A stretch of DNA of 40,112 bases, from positions 1 through 40,112 of the forward strand of contig NZ_DHOS01000010.1 of the NCBI RefSeq assembly GCF_002410825.1, read 5' to 3'. The position numbers and the translations under genes are program-made. The stretch is from Proteiniphilum sp. UBA5384 (lineage in GTDB: Bacteria; Bacteroidota; Bacteroidia; Bacteroidales; Dysgonomonadaceae). Positions 24,968-33,835 of this stretch are shown here, piece after piece (the stretch's first letter is position 1; each line of letters begins with the position of its first letter). The notes beneath the pieces were generated by a model. That model was not told where the DNA came from, made no database searches, and saw only the letters and a program-made list of their open reading frames with translations.

Positions 24968-25375
24968 TCAACCTCTGTATTTGCAACAAGCCGGTAATGC
25001 ATCGTAAGTTGCTTGGTCTGCTTTATCCCTGTCGGTATCATATCCTACCCCGGCAATGGCTTTACTGACAGCATCGAGAGTCGTTTGTTGCGGATTGAAA
25101 TGCAGATGGAGTTCTTTTTTCTCCATATCCCATTCGGCAGTAGATACTCCGTCTACGCTTTTTGCCGCAGTTTCTATATTTTCTTTACACATTTCACAAA
25201 GCCCCTGTACACCAAGCACAGCATGCTCGTCCTGATTTTCTGTCCCGGCGGATACTTCTGTTTCAGTCTGTGCTGTTCCGGTTGTAGCAGCACCGCTTTT
25301 GGAACTACCCGAATTACATGCGGCGAACAATGAGGCCGCAACAATCATTGCTGATAATACATACTTTTTCATCAT
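24968..25375 (-). CDS. Lipoprotein with heavy-metal-associated (HMA) domain and CCKYR tail
   Basis: A 135-residue lipoprotein. The signal ends in the lipobox LFAAC with lipidated Cys20, followed by a Ser/Gly/Thr-rich linker. An HMA fold (about 55-118) carries GLCEMCK with Cys60 and Cys63 and normally binds Cu(I) or Zn(II). After it comes a tail ending YDALPACCKYRG with a Cys130-Cys131 pair. The last 80 residues match the C-terminus of the adaptor at 25458-27080 at 53 of 80 positions without gaps, so one arose from the other. It is the last gene of the metal-efflux operon, 82 bases after the adaptor, and would be a membrane-anchored metal chaperone or buffer. Confidence 0.85.
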   Translation of the reverse strand: MMKKYVLSAMIVAASLFAACNSGSSKSGAATTGTAQTETEVSAGTENQDEHAVLGVQGLCEMCKENIETAAKSVDGVSTAEWDMEKKELHLHFNPQQTTLDAVSKAIAGVGYDTDRDKADQATYDALPACCKYRG

Positions 25376-25457
25376 AACTTTTTTCTAATTGTTTATTTAA
25401 ATCTGAGTTTGCCTTTGTTTAACGAAAATAGGATATTTTTGTTCGTTGTTTCCCATT

Positions 25458-27080
25458 TTACTCCCTGTACTTACAGCATGCGGGCAGCGCGTCGTACACC
25501 TTTTGGTCGGCTTTGTGCTTGTCGGTGTCGTGACCCGCTTTGGCAACGGCCTGGGAGATCTTGTCGAGATCGGTCTGCTGAGGGTCGAAATTCAGGTGTA
25601 ACTGCTTCGTAGTCCCGTCCCACGAGGCGGAAGATACACCTTTTACACTCATAGCTGTTTTCTCAATACGATCTTTACACATCTCACAAAGTCCCTGTAC
25701 AGTCATCATTGCATGTTCATGTCCGGCGGGAGTCTGATTATGTACATGTCCATGTCCCCCGCCTCCCTGCATGGAATGGCCTTCGTGCCCGGTAACGGCA
25801 TGGCCGGCTTCATCGTTCATCATACTGCGTTTCCCCGCAAGTTGGGCACTCGCATCAATGGTAAAGGCGCCGTTCGTCACGATCTCATCGCCATCTTCTA
25901 TCCCTTCAAGCACCAGGTAAGCTTCGCTGAGTGAAGGACCCAGTGCTACTTCTCTGAGGAGGTATGCCGGCGTTTCGGTACCGGGTTGTTTCACATAGAC
26001 GATGGAACGCTTGCCCGTCCATAGGACGGCTGATTTCGGGATGACGATTTCGTTGTTGTGTTGCTTCAGCGGCGCACTCGCAAGGGCGTTGGCATACATT
26101 CCGGGCATCAGTTCAGTGCGGGGATTGGCCGTCTCCACCCTGATTTTGGCAGTACGTGTTGTAGGATCGAGTATAGGATTGATGAAAGATATTTTCCCTG
26201 AGAATGTTCTTCCGGGAAGAGATTGGAGGGTATACTCCAACCTGTCGCCTATTTTCAGGAAGGGGAGATCGGTTTCATATGCATCGAAAACTGCCCATAC
26301 CCGGGAAAGATCGGCAATCTCAAACAGAATGGTTCCGGTGCTGATATAATCACCCTGGTTGACATTTTTGGAAACGACTATGCCGCTTGTATTTGCCGTA
26401 ATATCGATTAACGGAGAGACTTCTCCCGATTGTTCGATGGCGGCTATCTGTTCGTCCGATAATTTCCAGAGGGATAGTTTTTCTCTTACCGCCTGCAGCA
26501 ATGCCGGCTGGATATCTTTCATCTTTACGGCTTCCAATAATTCCTGTTGTGCACTTAACAATTCGGGTGAGTAGATGGTAGCAATGGTTTGACCCCGGCG
26601 TACACTCTCGCCGGTAAAACTGACCATCAGTTTCTCTATGCGGCCGCCCACATGGGATGTCTGGGATTGTGAGAGCCGTTCGTCCACCTGGATAGTCCCA
26701 TAAAGCCGGATATCTTTTACCGGATTTTGCCGGCTGACAATCGTCGTCTGGATATTGGCCAGCGCTGCCGCTTCGGTACTTAGTTGAATAGCGTCGGGAT
26801 CGATGGCGGCATCACCTGATCCGGTTGATTTCAGAGGAATGAGGTCCATCGCGCAGAGGGGACATTTTCCCGGCTTGTCCATCCGTATCTGAGGGTGCAT
26901 CGAGCAGGTCCATATTTCCTCGCCGTGATCATGATCGTGACCGTGTTCTGCCGTTGCAGTCCCGTCGTTCGACGAGGAGCCGCCGGAGAAAATCAACCAA
27001 CCGAGGAATAGTCCTACTAACAGGATCAATCCGTAGGTAACATACTTATTATTGATCGCTTTCTTTATCTTAGTGTTCAT
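25458..27080 (-). CDS. cusB: CusB-type RND efflux adaptor with C-terminal HMA domain
   Basis: A 540-residue periplasmic adaptor anchored by one N-terminal membrane segment (about 13-31). A His-rich stretch (HGHDHDHGEE) precedes a heavy-metal-binding domain with CSMHP and KCPLCAMDL (Cys59, Cys73, Cys76). The adaptor core (about 90-420) has biotinyl-lipoyl and barrel segments such as GGRIEKLMV and ANTSGIVVSKNVNQGDYI. After the core, a His/Met/Gly-rich linker leads to an extra HMA domain (about 461-525) with GLCEMCK (Cys465, Cys468) and a CCKYR tail (Cys535-Cys536). Standard CusB (about 400 residues) lacks this C-terminal module. It links the CusA pump to the CusC channel; copper or silver is the likely substrate. 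Confidence 0.9.
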   Translation of the reverse strand: MNTKIKKAINNKYVTYGLILLVGLFLGWLIFSGGSSSNDGTATAEHGHDHDHGEEIWTCSMHPQIRMDKPGKCPLCAMDLIPLKSTGSGDAAIDPDAIQLSTEAAALANIQTTIVSRQNPVKDIRLYGTIQVDERLSQSQTSHVGGRIEKLMVSFTGESVRRGQTIATIYSPELLSAQQELLEAVKMKDIQPALLQAVREKLSLWKLSDEQIAAIEQSGEVSPLIDITANTSGIVVSKNVNQGDYISTGTILFEIADLSRVWAVFDAYETDLPFLKIGDRLEYTLQSLPGRTFSGKISFINPILDPTTRTAKIRVETANPRTELMPGMYANALASAPLKQHNNEIVIPKSAVLWTGKRSIVYVKQPGTETPAYLLREVALGPSLSEAYLVLEGIEDGDEIVTNGAFTIDASAQLAGKRSMMNDEAGHAVTGHEGHSMQGGGGHGHVHNQTPAGHEHAMMTVQGLCEMCKDRIEKTAMSVKGVSSASWDGTTKQLHLNFDPQQTDLDKISQAVAKAGHDTDKHKADQKVYDALPACCKYRE

Positions 27081-27091
27081 ATTTTTTTAAA

Positions 27092-28639
27092 TTAAAAATT
27101 AAAAGTGAATGAGGCAAGTTTTTGTATCGAAGCTACCATCGTATTGTATTCGGCGATGGATTCTGCTTTCTTTAACTTATAATCGAGTAATTGGCGCTGT
27201 ACCTGTATGACATCGGTCAGGTCGCTTTTTCCCGAGATAAACTCCTGTACCAGTAAATGATAGGTTGTTTGTGCGAGTTGTGCCTGCTTCTCGTACAGGG
27301 CAATTTTTCTCGAGGCATCATCCAGAGAGTGCCTGCTGCGATAAAGTTCGGTATACAAGGTGTTCTGGGTATCGGCATATTGCTGTCGGCTTGCCTGCCA
27401 GCGGATATTGCTCTCCTTTTGTTGTGCCTTGTATTTACTTCGATAAATAGGCAGGCTGATAGAGACCATCGGCATGATCATGTCCTTGCCGTTCATATCC
27501 GTTACCGGGAGGCCTGCATGCCCCATATCCATCCGTTTGCCGATTACCGAATACTGTAACCCTATCCCTAACATCGGATAACCCATTTTTTTGTCCATTT
27601 CTGCTTTGGCCCTGTAGGCCGCCCCTTCCTGGTCGATCATCGCCAGCATCGGATTGTTCAGATTGATCTGTTCAGCCGTTAAGGCTACGTCCAATGAAAA
27701 CGGTATCGCAATGATCGAGTCGGGGAGATGCACCCTGTTGTTGTCCGGTCGGTTCAACAACACGTTGAAGGCTGCCGTTTCGGCTTCGATTTGAGATAAG
27801 ATGCTTTCGATACTGTTCTCCAGTTCTGCAATTTCCAATTGGATACGCAATACAGCCGACATGCCGGAAGAACTGCCCATACTTTGCATGCTTCCCCCGG
27901 AACTCATGGAAGACATAGTGTTGCCGGTAGTTTGAGGCTGGGTCGTTGTTCCTCCCATGGACGATCCCATACTCCCCATATTTCCCGATGCACCCATACT
28001 GCTTGTGGCTGTAGAAGAGGATCCGGTAGCCGATGTTGTTTGCGTACGTTCCCCGGAACCTGTGGCTCCTGCCGGAGAAGCGGAAAACTTACGTATGGCC
28101 AGTGTCTCCAGTTGTTTCAGGTAATCCCGGTTCTCGCGGCTGTTGCTTAATTGCTGCTGCAGACTGCACAGAGTGAACCATTGTGTATAAACCCGCAGGT
28201 AAAGGTTATCGCGCGTCTCCCTGAATTGTTCGAAAGCCATGTTAGCCATGTGTTCTGCTTCGGTGCGTGCAGCTTTGCGCGTTCCGAACCAGGGGAACAT
28301 CTGCATCAAGGTGAAATCGACAATCTGGCGACCGTCGATGATCTCCATCGGTTGCAGGAAGAAGCCTATTTCCAGTTCGGGATCGGGGTAAGCACCCGCC
28401 TGCGGCTTCTTTTCCAGTGATGCTTTATAGGCCAGAAAGTCGGCCCTCACTCCCGGGTTATTGCGTGCTGCCACTTCGAGGTAGTGGAGCAGGGAGTCGG
28501 AAACCTGAGGTGTCGCAAGTGAATTGGCCTCCTGTCGGGGGATCGGCAGGCCGGTAGGTGAATCGGCCTGAGCAAACAATGTCCCGGTCATCGCCAAAAC
28601 GAAGAACAGCGTAATGAAAAATATTCTTATTGTCGACAT
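27092..28639 (-). CDS. cusC: TolC-family outer-membrane efflux channel with Met-rich insert
   Basis: About 515 residues with a signal peptide ending TLFAQA. The two TolC repeats are built of long helices with the usual LYLRVYTQWF and YHLLVQEFISGKSDLTDVIQ segments. Between them lies a low-complexity insert of about 65 residues rich in Ser, Gly, Thr and Met, with nine Met in motifs such as NMGSMGSSMGG and GSMQSMGSSSGM. Standard TolC/CusC proteins lack it. It would project near the periplasmic end of the channel. The ATG at 28639 is preferred over one at 28672 that overlaps cusA, because it gives a better signal peptide. It forms the outer-membrane exit of the tripartite pump. Confidence 0.88.
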   Translation of the reverse strand: MSTIRIFFITLFFVLAMTGTLFAQADSPTGLPIPRQEANSLATPQVSDSLLHYLEVAARNNPGVRADFLAYKASLEKKPQAGAYPDPELEIGFFLQPMEIIDGRQIVDFTLMQMFPWFGTRKAARTEAEHMANMAFEQFRETRDNLYLRVYTQWFTLCSLQQQLSNSRENRDYLKQLETLAIRKFSASPAGATGSGERTQTTSATGSSSTATSSMGASGNMGSMGSSMGGTTTQPQTTGNTMSSMSSGGSMQSMGSSSGMSAVLRIQLEIAELENSIESILSQIEAETAAFNVLLNRPDNNRVHLPDSIIAIPFSLDVALTAEQINLNNPMLAMIDQEGAAYRAKAEMDKKMGYPMLGIGLQYSVIGKRMDMGHAGLPVTDMNGKDMIMPMVSISLPIYRSKYKAQQKESNIRWQASRQQYADTQNTLYTELYRSRHSLDDASRKIALYEKQAQLAQTTYHLLVQEFISGKSDLTDVIQVQRQLLDYKLKKAESIAEYNTMVASIQKLASFTFNF

Positions 28640-28652
28640 ATCTGTTTTGTTT

Positions 28653-31600
28653 TTATTCTTTAATGCTACCATGTTTTTTAATCACCGATTCGCGCCACCA
28701 GCATTGGAGGACGGGTACAACGAATATCGTCATGGATTGGATCAGCATCCCTCCGAAGGTAGGTATGGCGATCGGCACCATAATATCGGAACCCCTTCCC
28801 GTGGAAGTGAGGATAGGCAGTAAGGCGATCAGGGTGACCGCGGTGGTCATCGCTGCCGGGCGTACACGCCGTAAGCCTGCGTACACGACCGCCTCCCTGA
28901 TCTCTTCTTTGGTCTGCGGGTTGCGTTCGAGGAATGTATCATGAATGAACGATCCCATCAATACCCCGTCGCTTGTGGATATACCGAACAAGGCGATAAA
29001 CCCTACCCACACGGCAATACTGAGGTTGACCGGGCGCATTTGGAACAGGTCGCGCATATTCACGTCGCCAACCGAAAAATTCAGAAACCACGGTTCACCA
29101 TATAACCATAATAAGATAAATCCTCCGGCAAAAGCGACAAATACTCCTGAGAAATGGATGAATGACGCGGTAACGGTCTTGAACTGGAAATAAAGGATGA
29201 CCAGGATCAGGATCAGGCATACCGGAATCAGGATCAGTAACCGATCAGTTGCCCGTTGCTGTTGCTCATAATTACCGGCAAATGTATAGGAGACTCCTTG
29301 CGGAAGCCGAAGGTCACCGGAATTGATTTTATCTCTCAGTACTTTGTCCGCTTCCTTTACGACATCGACCTCTGCTTTTCCGGCAATCTTGTCGAAGATG
29401 ACATACCCTATCAGGAAGGTATTTTCACTTTGAATCATCTGGGCGCCACGGGTATATCCTATGTCGGCCACTTCTTTCAACGGTATCTGTGCGCCGGTGG
29501 CGGTGGGGATGATCAGGTTGCCCAGTTCTTCGGGGTTTTCGCGTAGTTCACGTGGATACCGTAACCGTACGGGAAACCGCTCACGCCCTTCCACTGTCGT
29601 GGTCAATGCCATACCGCCCACTGCGGCGCTGATGACATCCTGCAGGTCGGCGACCGTGATGCCGTACCGTGCCATATTCTGTCGGTTCAGGCCAATCTCC
29701 ACATAGGGAGCACCCACGGCACGGTCGTAAAACACGGTAGAAGGTAAAACCGAGGGTACCTCTTTCAAAGCAGCCTCAAGGAGTTTTCCTCCTTCTTCGA
29801 TTGCCTCGAGGTTGGGTCCGGATACTTTCAATCCCATCGGCGCCCGCATTCCTGTCTGTAGCATCACCAACCGTGCTTCGATGGGTTGGAGCTTGGGTGA
29901 CGAGGTGAGTCCGGGCAGATGTGACACGTTCACGATCTCCTGCCATATATCGTCGGCCGATTTGATTTCCGGACGCCATTGACGGAAATAATCGCCTCTG
30001 CGGTCGATAACCAGACTGTCGGCGGGGATCAGTCGGAAACCCTCTTCAGGGTTATAAGTGGCCCCGCTTTTCAGTAGGTATTCTCCTTTGCGGTTGGTTT
30101 TAAACCGCATGCGCCGGCCATCCTGGTCGAGGATATATTCCGGACGGTAATTGATGACATTCTCGAACATTTGCGTGGGGGCGGGGTCGAGCGCCGAATT
30201 TACACGCCCCCATTTGCCGACCGTCATTTCCACTTCGGGAATATTGGTTATCCTTTTATCCAATGCTTCCACAAACTGCAGGTTTTGCTCGATACCCGTA
30301 TGCGGCATACTTGTCGGCATCAACAGGAAAGAACCTTCGTTAAGGCTCGGCATGAATTCTTCGCCTATGCCGGGAAACCGATCGGTGGACGCCTGCCAGA
30401 AGGCGGTCTGCCGGAAATTTTTCCATCCTGCGGTCTCGAATCCCTTTGCTATAAAGCCGAATATAGAGTCGAATCCCAGCCAGATAGTGACACCGAATAG
30501 CAGTGTGAAAATCGGGATTGCCATAAATTTCCACCGGTTGGCCAGACACCACCGTATCAGTTTTTCGTAGTTGTTGATCAAGAGTGTAAAAAAACCGAGG
30601 ATCAGCCCGATAAAAACGATCACCATCAGGAAATTGACTACAAAACCTTTTTGAGGTCCCATCGGCAACCATTGGGAAGTCAGGAAGACGGTTGCCGCGA
30701 GGATTGCAATGCCTGCGGTAATATAAGTAGTTATCTTTTTATTTTTCCAGCGGTGGGCATACAGGTTATTTATTCCGAACAGGGGCAATACAATTGCTGC
30801 ACCTACGCCGGTGAAAATAAACAGCAAGATACCGCCGACGATAAGCGCGATATTCAGGGCTTTTCGTATGGTTCCGGACGATATTCTGATCGAGAAGAAA
30901 TAGTAGGTGAGGGTGGGGACGACCGTCATACCGAGGATCAGAGCTGATACCAGTGTAATGGTTTTGGTATAGGCGAGTGGCCGGAAGAGTTTACCCTCCT
31001 GTGCTTCCAGGAAGAATACGGGCAGGAAGCTGACAATGGTGGTAAGCATGGCCACGATGGTGGGAGTGGAAACCTCGCTCACCGCCCGGTGTATCAGCTG
31101 CACAAAAGCTTTTCCTTTGGTAATGCCTTTGTTTTCCGGTTTCTCCATGTGCTGGATCACGATCTCCACGAAGACGACACCTATATCGGTCATCACCCCG
31201 ACTGCAATGGCGATGCCCGACAGGGCAACGATATTGGCGTCGATCTGCAATAGCCGCATCACGATAAAGGCGGCCAGGACTGTTATGGGGAGCAGGCTGG
31301 ATATGACGACCGATGCCCTCAGATTGACAATGATAATAATAATGACGATGATACTGATGATCATTTCCAGCGTGAGGTCGTCTTCGAGGGTGCCGATCGT
31401 TTCCTGTATCAAACCTGAACGGTCGTAGAACGGAACCACCGTTACTTTGGATACCGTGCCGTCATCGAGTACCTTTTGCGGTAAACCCGATTCTATCTCA
31501 TCGATTTTCTTTTTTACATTATCGATTACCTGAAGCGGATTTGAACCGTATCGGGCAACCACCACGCCGCCTACGGCTTCCACGCCCTCCTTGTCGAGTC

Positions 31601-32477
31601 CGCCGCGCCGGGTGGCGGGACCAATATTGACGAAAGCCACATCTTTTATCTTCACCGGCACGCCGTTACGCACGGCCACTACGGCTTCCTCCAGGTCGGA
31701 GACATTTTTGATATACCCGAGCCCGCGCACAAGGTATTCGGCTTTATTGATTTCGACCGTTTCCGCACCGATATCGAGATTACTTTTCTGCACGGCACTC
31801 ATGATGTCCATGATAGAAACGCCAAAAGCACGCATGGCATTGGGGTTGATCTCTACCTGGTACTCTTTCACAAATCCGCCGATGGAAGCGACTTCCGATA
31901 CGCCTTCTGCTGACGAAACCGAATAACGCACATAGAAATCCTGTACAGTGCGCAGTTCGTCGGGATCCCATCCGCCTGTGGGCCTGCCCGTTTCGGGATC
32001 ACGCCCTTCAAGGGTGTACCAGAATATCTGTCCGAGCGCAGTGGCATCGGGACCAAGGCTGGGCTGAACCCCTTCGGGCAACGTGCCGGCCGGGAGGGAA
32101 TTGAGTTTTTCCAGTATACGTGAACGGCTCCAGTAGAACTCTATATCTTCATCGAAGATAATATAGATGAACGACATGCCGAACATGGAAGTACTGCGGA
32201 TGGTCTTTACCCCCGGAATACCCAGCAGTGAGGTAGTCAGCGGATAGGTGATCTGGTCCTGGATATCTTTGGGAGAACGTCCCATCCATTCGGTAGCGAC
32301 GATCTGCTGGTTATCGCCAATGTCGGGGATCGCATCCACGGGTACCGGATCGCGAGGCAGGATGCCTCCACCCCAGTTGAAAGGAGCGGTGGACAATCCC
32401 CATGCAATGATCGCGACTAATAACAGTAACGTGATAATTCTGTTTTCAAGAAAATATCGAATGATTTTGTTGAGCAT
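28653..32477 (-). CDS. cusA: CusA/CzcA-family heavy-metal RND efflux pump
   Basis: A 1274-residue inner-membrane RND transporter. Heavy-metal RND features include PVDAIPDIGDNQ near the N-terminus, TEWMGRSPKDIQDQITYPLT, and SGIAIAVGVMTDIGVVFVE in helix 4, with the Asp needed for proton relay. It is about 220 residues longer than E. coli CusA. Much of the surplus is an insert of additional hydrophobic segments (for example ALNIALIVGGILLFIFTG) in the middle of the protein, as seen in Bacteroidota homologues. ATG 32477 (MLNKIIRYFLENR) is chosen over the frame opening at 32567. Monovalent Cu/Ag is more likely than Zn/Co/Cd, judging from neighbours, but this is inference. Confidence 0.92.
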   Translation of the reverse strand: MLNKIIRYFLENRIITLLLLVAIIAWGLSTAPFNWGGGILPRDPVPVDAIPDIGDNQQIVATEWMGRSPKDIQDQITYPLTTSLLGIPGVKTIRSTSMFGMSFIYIIFDEDIEFYWSRSRILEKLNSLPAGTLPEGVQPSLGPDATALGQIFWYTLEGRDPETGRPTGGWDPDELRTVQDFYVRYSVSSAEGVSEVASIGGFVKEYQVEINPNAMRAFGVSIMDIMSAVQKSNLDIGAETVEINKAEYLVRGLGYIKNVSDLEEAVVAVRNGVPVKIKDVAFVNIGPATRRGGLDKEGVEAVGGVVVARYGSNPLQVIDNVKKKIDEIESGLPQKVLDDGTVSKVTVVPFYDRSGLIQETIGTLEDDLTLEMIISIIVIIIIIVNLRASVVISSLLPITVLAAFIVMRLLQIDANIVALSGIAIAVGVMTDIGVVFVEIVIQHMEKPENKGITKGKAFVQLIHRAVSEVSTPTIVAMLTTIVSFLPVFFLEAQEGKLFRPLAYTKTITLVSALILGMTVVPTLTYYFFSIRISSGTIRKALNIALIVGGILLFIFTGVGAAIVLPLFGINNLYAHRWKNKKITTYITAGIAILAATVFLTSQWLPMGPQKGFVVNFLMVIVFIGLILGFFTLLINNYEKLIRWCLANRWKFMAIPIFTLLFGVTIWLGFDSIFGFIAKGFETAGWKNFRQTAFWQASTDRFPGIGEEFMPSLNEGSFLLMPTSMPHTGIEQNLQFVEALDKRITNIPEVEMTVGKWGRVNSALDPAPTQMFENVINYRPEYILDQDGRRMRFKTNRKGEYLLKSGATYNPEEGFRLIPADSLVIDRRGDYFRQWRPEIKSADDIWQEIVNVSHLPGLTSSPKLQPIEARLVMLQTGMRAPMGLKVSGPNLEAIEEGGKLLEAALKEVPSVLPSTVFYDRAVGAPYVEIGLNRQNMARYGITVADLQDVISAAVGGMALTTTVEGRERFPVRLRYPRELRENPEELGNLIIPTATGAQIPLKEVADIGYTRGAQMIQSENTFLIGYVIFDKIAGKAEVDVVKEADKVLRDKINSGDLRLPQGVSYTFAGNYEQQQRATDRLLILIPVCLILILVILYFQFKTVTASFIHFSGVFVAFAGGFILLWLYGEPWFLNFSVGDVNMRDLFQMRPVNLSIAVWVGFIALFGISTSDGVLMGSFIHDTFLERNPQTKEEIREAVVYAGLRRVRPAAMTTAVTLIALLPILTSTGRGSDIMVPIAIPTFGGMLIQSMTIFVVPVLQCWWRESVIKKHGSIKE

Positions 32478-32615
32478 AGTGAATTTGATTTTATGATGAT
32501 ATCTCACAGTGATTGGATTCTGCCAGATATGAGAATGCAAAAGATTGACTATGAATGGTGATGTCAATCCCTATGTGGCCGGTTGTTTATAGCGAAAACG
32601 ACCGGTATCGTAAAA

Positions 32616-33092
32616 TCAAATACGGTAAATACAGATGTAAGTGAGCAGACTTACATCTTTCAGGAAAAGACCTTCCGGAGGAAAGTCGGGATCAAGAGTT
32701 TGGATGTTGGTGAATGGATCCGATAATTGATACAACTGAGTCATAACGCCTGCTTGGTGCTCTATAGAGAGAGGCAGGAGACGCAGTACCGGCTGTTCTA
32801 CCTTATTCTGGTAGTCGTCAGTGGCCAACTCGAGTAGTTGTGTGTCGCAGCACCGGTCACCGGGGGCATGCCATTCATAATCGTGATGGGCAGCATCGGT
32901 TTTGGGCGTATCACAACAGGAATGGTTGTTTCCACGGTCTGTACCATATACGGGATTGGTATTTGTGTTTACAGGTTGGGCAAACAGGTTGAGTGATTGC
33001 AACTCGCCGGCACAATAATGCAATGCGATGACAGGTTGTATCGCAAAGATCATCATGATGGGTAATAATAATATGGCAGTTGTTCTACTCAT
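32616..33092 (-). CDS. HYC_CC_PP-type exported Cys-rich protein
   Basis: A 158-residue exported protein with a signal peptide (1-23). The mature start LHYCAGEL has the HYC motif (25-27), followed by two CC pairs, SCCDTP (Cys59-Cys60) and RCCDTQ (Cys81-Cys82), and FPPEGLF near the end. This matches the Bacteroidota HYC_CC_PP family, named for these motifs and of unknown function. It is probably the first gene of the metal-efflux operon, 138 bases before cusA. The Cys and His clusters suggest a periplasmic metal sensor, scavenger or chaperone; that is inference from motifs and context. Confidence 0.82.
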   Translation of the reverse strand: MSRTTAILLLPIMMIFAIQPVIALHYCAGELQSLNLFAQPVNTNTNPVYGTDRGNNHSCCDTPKTDAAHHDYEWHAPGDRCCDTQLLELATDDYQNKVEQPVLRLLPLSIEHQAGVMTQLYQLSDPFTNIQTLDPDFPPEGLFLKDVSLLTYICIYRI

Positions 33093-33220
33093 GTATAGTC
33101 ACCTTCTTGTTGAAAAAGATATTTCCTTTTTTGCCCGCTAAATAAAATCTCCGTTGTCATTACAACAAAGAAACAATTAACAAGTTTGCAAATCTATCAA
33201 TTTATTTTCTGATATAAAAA

Positions 33221-33361
33221 TTAAAATCGTATTTTGTGAACGTAAACCTTCCACATAAAAGGCTTTATGGGGGTGCGAACAGGCGCCGCATCTGTCTCTT
33301 TTACTGTGATGAACGCTGCTCCCGTGAGAGTTACCGCCCGTAAGAAATTCCGTTTGTCTAT
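33221..33361 (-). pseudogene. Fragment with a Tat-leader-like N-terminus
   Basis: Between stops, the minus strand reads KTTIDKRNFLRAVTLTGAAF and then a Pro/Lys-rich stretch ending KVYVHKIRF. KRNFLRA resembles the twin-arginine leader (R/K)RxFLK followed by a hydrophobic segment, as at the start of many exported oxidoreductases and TIM-barrel proteins. There is no ATG and the frame stops after about 46 codons, so this would be a remnant. The rest of the 340-base gap 33093-33432 holds only A/T-rich sequence that must include the promoter of the metal operon. Confidence 0.35.
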
Positions 33362-33432
33362 GGTTGTTTTTTATTGTTGAATTGTTTTAAAGATTCTTGC
33401 CATCCGCTCGAATGAATAAAAAGTATTCCCGG

Positions 33433-33834
33433 TTATATTATCCAGGGAAATCTGAAGCAGGATTCATTGTAAAGTGAATAATCGGCCTTCCCGTTCACGG
33501 CGAATATTTTTATTTCACGGGCTTCCTGCAAAAGTTCGATGGCATATTGCACTGTTGCCCCCGTTTTTATGCGATCTTCCACCAGCAGGATTGATTTACC
33601 TTTATAATCAAAGTCGATAGGGGAGACTAACTTAGGGCTGTCGTATTTTGGCTGTTGGTTGGGATCACGTAAATTGATCTTTAGAAGTTGTATTTCTATA
33701 TTCAACCGCTGGTTGATGATGGCTGCCGGAATGATGCCCCCATTGGCAATCGCGACAATCATGTCAAAAGTTTCATGAAAGGTAATCTCTCGAAACCGTT
33801 GCATGACTTCTTCAAATGATTTTCCTGTAGTCAT
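33433..33834 (-). CDS. Small phosphoribosyltransferase
   Basis: A 133-residue type I phosphoribosyltransferase-like protein. The PRPP-binding loop reads SILLVEDRIKTGATV (about 85-99), near the usual (hydrophobic)4-D/E-D-xx-TG-T. An upstream FDMIVAIANGGIIPA block matches the first PRPP-contact region. It is shorter than common hypoxanthine or xanthine enzymes (about 170-180 residues), and the acceptor base cannot be told. The gene begins one base after the stop of the membrane-protein gene at 33836, so the two are almost certainly co-translated. The product might trap an imported base or related compound by phosphoribosylation. Confidence 0.8.
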   Translation of the reverse strand: MTTGKSFEEVMQRFREITFHETFDMIVAIANGGIIPAAIINQRLNIEIQLLKINLRDPNQQPKYDSPKLVSPIDFDYKGKSILLVEDRIKTGATVQYAIELLQEAREIKIFAVNGKADYSLYNESCFRFPWII

Positions 33835-33835
33835 T

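Noticed and set aside
33240..33330. Riboswitch in the gap between the metal operon and the phosphoribosyltransferase
   Set aside because: The G/C-rich island has no conserved riboswitch core and is better explained as a coding remnant.
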